Below are positions 61,369 through 64,000 of a stretch of 64,000 nt of DNA, in pieces (positions within the stretch are counted from its first letter, which is position 1; each line of letters begins with the position of its first letter). The notes under the pieces are model-generated. The model was not told the DNA's origin. It did not search any database and saw only the letters and a program-made list of their open reading frames with translations. The stretch is taken from assembly GCF_000195085.1 (NCBI RefSeq), contig NC_015380.1:420001-484000 (forward strand). Direction: 5' to 3'. The stretch is from Candidatus Pelagibacter sp. IMCC9063 (lineage in GTDB: Bacteria > Pseudomonadota > Alphaproteobacteria > Pelagibacterales > Pelagibacteraceae). A program made the translations under genes and the position numbers.

Positions 61369-61881
61369 ATGAGCATTCTTACAATTGTAAAAGAGCCAGA
61401 TCCTATTCTTAGAAAAAAGTCCCTACCTGTCAAGGAAGTCAATGGGGAAATAAAAAAGTTAATGAAAAATATGCTGGAGACTATGTATGCGGCTCCAGGA
61501 ATTGGCCTAGCTGCAGTACAGGTAGGTATTTTAAAAAGAATTATTGTTATTGATATCTCGGGAGAAACGAGTCTAAAAAAACCAATTTTTTTTGTTAATC
61601 CAAAAATAGTTTGGAAATCAGATATTCTTGAAACAAAACAAGAGGGTTGCCTTTCTATACCTGGGCATTTTGGAAATATAAAGAGACCGGAAGCGTGTCA
61701 TGTTAAATATTTAGATTATAGTGGAAAAGAAAAAACTTTAAAAGCAGATGGATTGCTAGCAACATGTATTCAACATGAAATAGATCACTGCAATGGAACA
61801 TTGTTTATAGATTACCTTTCAAAATTAAAAAAAGCTTTTATTATAAAAAAATTAACTAAAGCTCAAAAAAATCAAGAATAA
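61369..61881 (+). CDS. def: peptide deformylase
   Basis: A 170-residue PDF, removing the N-formyl group from nascent proteins. All three motifs are present: GIGLAAVQVG, EGCLSIPGHF and the metal-binding QHEIDHCNGTLFID. It precedes fmt by four bases, so the two formyl-handling genes are together. Confidence 0.97.
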   Translation: MSILTIVKEPDPILRKKSLPVKEVNGEIKKLMKNMLETMYAAPGIGLAAVQVGILKRIIVIDISGETSLKKPIFFVNPKIVWKSDILETKQEGCLSIPGHFGNIKRPEACHVKYLDYSGKEKTLKADGLLATCIQHEIDHCNGTLFIDYLSKLKKAFIIKKLTKAQKNQE

Positions 61882-61885
61882 AATT

Positions 61886-62800
61886 ATGACACTTAAAGTT
61901 GTTTTCATGGGTACGCCTCAGTTTGCCGTACCTGCTTTAAAAAAAATTTGTGAAAGTGAAATAGATATCGTTGCTGTGTATTCGCAGCCGCCTAGAAAAT
62001 CTAATAGAGGAATGAAGATTGAAAAAAGTCCAGTTCATGAATTTGCAGATAATAATAATTTAAACATTAGAACTCCTAGTAAACTAGATAATGATTGGGA
62101 ATATTTTAAATCACTAACCTTTGATTTGGCTATTGTAGTTGCGTATGGTCAAATTATTTTAAAAAATTTTTTAGAAATTCCAGAGCATGGATTTTTAAAT
62201 ATACATGCATCTATTTTACCTAAATGGAGAGGAGCAGCACCAATACAAAGATCAATTATGGAGCAAGATACTTTCACAGGGATATCGATTATGCAGATTG
62301 AAGAGCAATTGGATGCTGGTCCAGTATTAATTAAACAGGAAATTGAATTAAATGAAAATAGTACCACAGGGCAGGTCGAGCAAAACTTATCTGAAATAGG
62401 AGCCGATAAAATTTTAGAAGCTATTCATTTAGTTGAAAAAAAAGAAGCTGTATATATTCCTCAAGACGACAACGCAGCAACCTATGCCAAAAAAATTAAA
62501 AAAGAAGATGAGACAATTGATTGGAGCAGAGATGCCAAAGCAATCATTGCCCAAATTAATGGGTTAAATCCTAGACCAGGAGCATACTTTGAATATAGGG
62601 GTGAAAAAATAAAAATTTGGAAAGCTAGCTATGGAAGTGGAGAAGGAGAACCAGGCACGGTTATGAATGATAATCTTCAAATAGCTTGTGGAAAAGGATC
62701 AATTTCTGTTAAAGAAATACAGAGACCTGGAAAAAAAATTCAACCAATAAAAATATTTTTATTAGGATTTGCCATTCCAGAATCTACACAACTTAAGTAA
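61886..62800 (+). CDS. fmt: methionyl-tRNA formyltransferase
   Basis: A 304-residue Fmt, formylating initiator Met-tRNA. It has MGTPQFAVPAL near the start, VVAYGQIILKNFLEIP, the catalytic HASILPKWRGAAPIQRSI and EEQLDAGPVL; the C-terminal OB-like domain completes it. The TAA overlaps the truA start (TAATG). Confidence 0.97.
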   Translation: MTLKVVFMGTPQFAVPALKKICESEIDIVAVYSQPPRKSNRGMKIEKSPVHEFADNNNLNIRTPSKLDNDWEYFKSLTFDLAIVVAYGQIILKNFLEIPEHGFLNIHASILPKWRGAAPIQRSIMEQDTFTGISIMQIEEQLDAGPVLIKQEIELNENSTTGQVEQNLSEIGADKILEAIHLVEKKEAVYIPQDDNAATYAKKIKKEDETIDWSRDAKAIIAQINGLNPRPGAYFEYRGEKIKIWKASYGSGEGEPGTVMNDNLQIACGKGSISVKEIQRPGKKIQPIKIFLLGFAIPESTQLK

Positions 62801-63537
62801 TGAGAAGATATAAGTGTATTGTTGAATATGATGGGACATCTTTTGTGGGGTGGCAAAGACAAACAAACGGATATTCAGTTCAAGAAGCTGTTGAAAAAAG
62901 TTTAAAATCTATTACGCAAGAAAAAATTAGAATTCATGGATCTGGGAGAACGGACACGGGAGTTCATGCAAAAGGGCAGGTTATTCATTTTGATTCCAAC
63001 ACAAATTTAGATGAATATACAATTACTAGTGCACTCAATCATTACTTAAAAAAAGAACTTATTAGTATTTTAAGCACAGAAATTGTTGATGATAATTTTG
63101 ATGCACGACGAAGTGCCATTCTAAGAACTTATGAATATTTGATTATCAATAGAGCTGCACCATTAGCCATTGATAAAAACAAAGCATGGCATATCTCAAA
63201 ACCCTTAAATGAGAAATTAATTTTTGCTGCAATAAAAATTTTTGAAGGGACCCATGATTTTACTACTTTTCGTGCAGCCTCTTGTGAAGCCTCCTCGCCT
63301 ATTAGAACCATTGAATACACAGAGGCATTTGCTCGTAATGAAGAAATTTTAATTACTTTTCAGTCTAAATCTTTTTTGCAACATCAAGTGAGGTCTATGA
63401 TTGGTGCATTGAAACTTATTGGAGAGGAAAAGTGGAGTATACGTGATTTACAATCCGCTTTAGATTCTAAAGATAGATCTAGGTGTGCCGCGCTTGCTCC
63501 AGCCTGCGGATTGTACTTACTTAAAGTAAGTTTCTAA
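62800..63537 (+). CDS. truA: tRNA pseudouridine(38-40) synthase
   Basis: A 245-residue TruA. The signature GSGRTDTGVHAKGQVIHFD holds the catalytic aspartate near residue 53; YDGTSFVGWQRQ lies at the start and FLQHQVRSMIGALKLIGE near the end. It is translationally linked to fmt. Its last 21 bases overlap the convergent dapE. Confidence 0.96.
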   Translation: MRRYKCIVEYDGTSFVGWQRQTNGYSVQEAVEKSLKSITQEKIRIHGSGRTDTGVHAKGQVIHFDSNTNLDEYTITSALNHYLKKELISILSTEIVDDNFDARRSAILRTYEYLIINRAAPLAIDKNKAWHISKPLNEKLIFAAIKIFEGTHDFTTFRAASCEASSPIRTIEYTEAFARNEEILITFQSKSFLQHQVRSMIGALKLIGEEKWSIRDLQSALDSKDRSRCAALAPACGLYLLKVSF

Positions 63538-64000
63538 TACTTTGTAGTATATCTTTTTTAATTTTTTTAAATCATTTACGGACACACATTCATTAATTTT
63601 ATGCATAGTGTTGCCAACTAAGCCAAATTCTACACAGGGAGCAATGTCTTTAATAAATCTTGCATCAGAAGTTCCACCACTGGTGGAAAGAACTGGCTTT
63701 TTATTTGTAATTTTTTTAATTACTTGAGACATCATGCGTACGGTCTCTCCCGGCTTTGTAATAAAGGCTGTTCCAGTTTCTGAAAATTTAACAATAGGTT
63801 TGCACTTATATTTTTTGGCTATTGTCTGAACGATAGTAGAAATCTTTTTTTTTAAAGAAGAGTGGTTATGCTTGTTGTTAAATCTAATATTAAAAGTTGC
63901 AGAGGAAGTTGCTGGAATAACATTGTCAGCATGGCTATCAGTCCCAATTTTGGTAATTTCTAAATTCGAAGGTTGAAAATTATTTGTTCCATTATCTAAT
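63517..64000 (-). CDS. dapE: succinyl-diaminopimelate desuccinylase, C-terminal part (5' end outside window)
   Basis: The frame reads through from the window end (NVIPATSSATFNIRFN region, then the SETGTAFITKPG segment) to MMSQVIKKITNKKPVLSTSGGTSDARFIKDIAP and stops at 63517. This is the lid and C-terminal catalytic part of DapE, an M20 family zinc amidase of diaminopimelate and lysine synthesis; the STSGGTSDARF motif is diagnostic. The ATG at 63735 is internal and not the true start. Confidence 0.94.
   Translation of the reverse strand, partial: LDNGTNNFQPSNLEITKIGTDSHADNVIPATSSATFNIRFNNKHNHSSLKKKISTIVQTIAKKYKCKPIVKFSETGTAFITKPGETVRMMSQVIKKITNKKPVLSTSGGTSDARFIKDIAPCVEFGLVGNTMHKINECVSVNDLKKLKKIYYKVLETYFK

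Overview
The window is a gene-dense, strongly AT-rich chromosomal segment of an alphaproteobacterium with a streamlined, SAR11/Pelagibacterales-like character. The evidence is the gene orders (sdhCDAB, sucCDAB-lpd, atpHAGDC without F0 genes, ffs-dnaX-ybaB-recR, rlmH-rsfS-nadD-proAB-obgE-rpmA-rplU, metXW behind a SAM-II riboswitch), the very short or overlapping gene boundaries, poly-A/poly-T-rich coding DNA, and a TPP riboswitch in front of a sodium/solute symporter resembling the SAR11 thiamine-precursor transporter ThiV. Genus or species cannot be resolved from the sequence alone. I see no prophage, insertion sequence, CRISPR array, toxin-antitoxin or defence island; essentially everything is core metabolism.

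Layout. 1-6.3 kb: leucine biosynthesis (leuC end, leuD, leuB), asd, and succinate dehydrogenase sdhCDAB. 6.4-16.6 kb: mmsA-mdh and sucC-sucD-sucA-sucB-lpd, a TCA-cycle block in which mmsA and sucC share an almost duplicated promoter. 16.6-24.2 kb: a transaldolase-like gene, priA (frameshifted) and the F1 ATP synthase operon. 24.2-32.1 kb, minus strand: rppH, ctpA, rlmH, rsfS, nadD, proA, proB, obgE, rpmA, rplU and gloB. 32.1-40.7 kb: a methyltransferase gene, metW/metX with a SAM-II riboswitch, an aminotransferase gene (frameshifted), tyrA, plsC, lysA, a 41-residue LptM-like lipoprotein, argH and a thioredoxin-like gene. 40.7-46.3 kb: HIG1 protein, esterase, HNH endonuclease, coq7, dsbB (frameshifted), a YqaA/DedA-type protein, a small leaderless ORF, tRNA-Leu(CAA), an acyl-CoA synthetase (frameshifted) and a 58-residue lysine/alanine-rich histone H1-like protein. 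46.4-52.0 kb, minus strand: CarD with an H1-like tail, ferredoxin, TerB protein, Suv3-type helicase, acylphosphatase, NlpC/P60 hydrolase and a zinc-ribbon membrane protein. 52.1-56.9 kb: TPP riboswitch, ThiV-like symporter, TauE-like transporter, EF-hand protein, AmpG-like permease and membrane cytochrome c. 57.0-64.0 kb: kdsB, pheA, 4.5S SRP RNA, dnaX, ybaB, recR, def, fmt, truA and the dapE end.

The most notable signals are: (1) a gap-free ~50-bp duplicated promoter/start region in front of mmsA and sucC, with only ~12 nt from -10 to ATG; (2) four genes (priA, an aminotransferase, an acyl-CoA synthetase, dsbB) each broken once, always by the same -1 shift in an A/T homopolymer of 8-10 bases; (3) two lysine-rich H1-like tails, one free and one fused to CarD, encoded convergently around one bidirectional terminator; (4) compact riboswitches that overlap the ribosome-binding site; (5) an A8 slippage site in dnaX followed by an immediate -1 frame stop; (6) convergent gene ends that abut or overlap almost without terminators.
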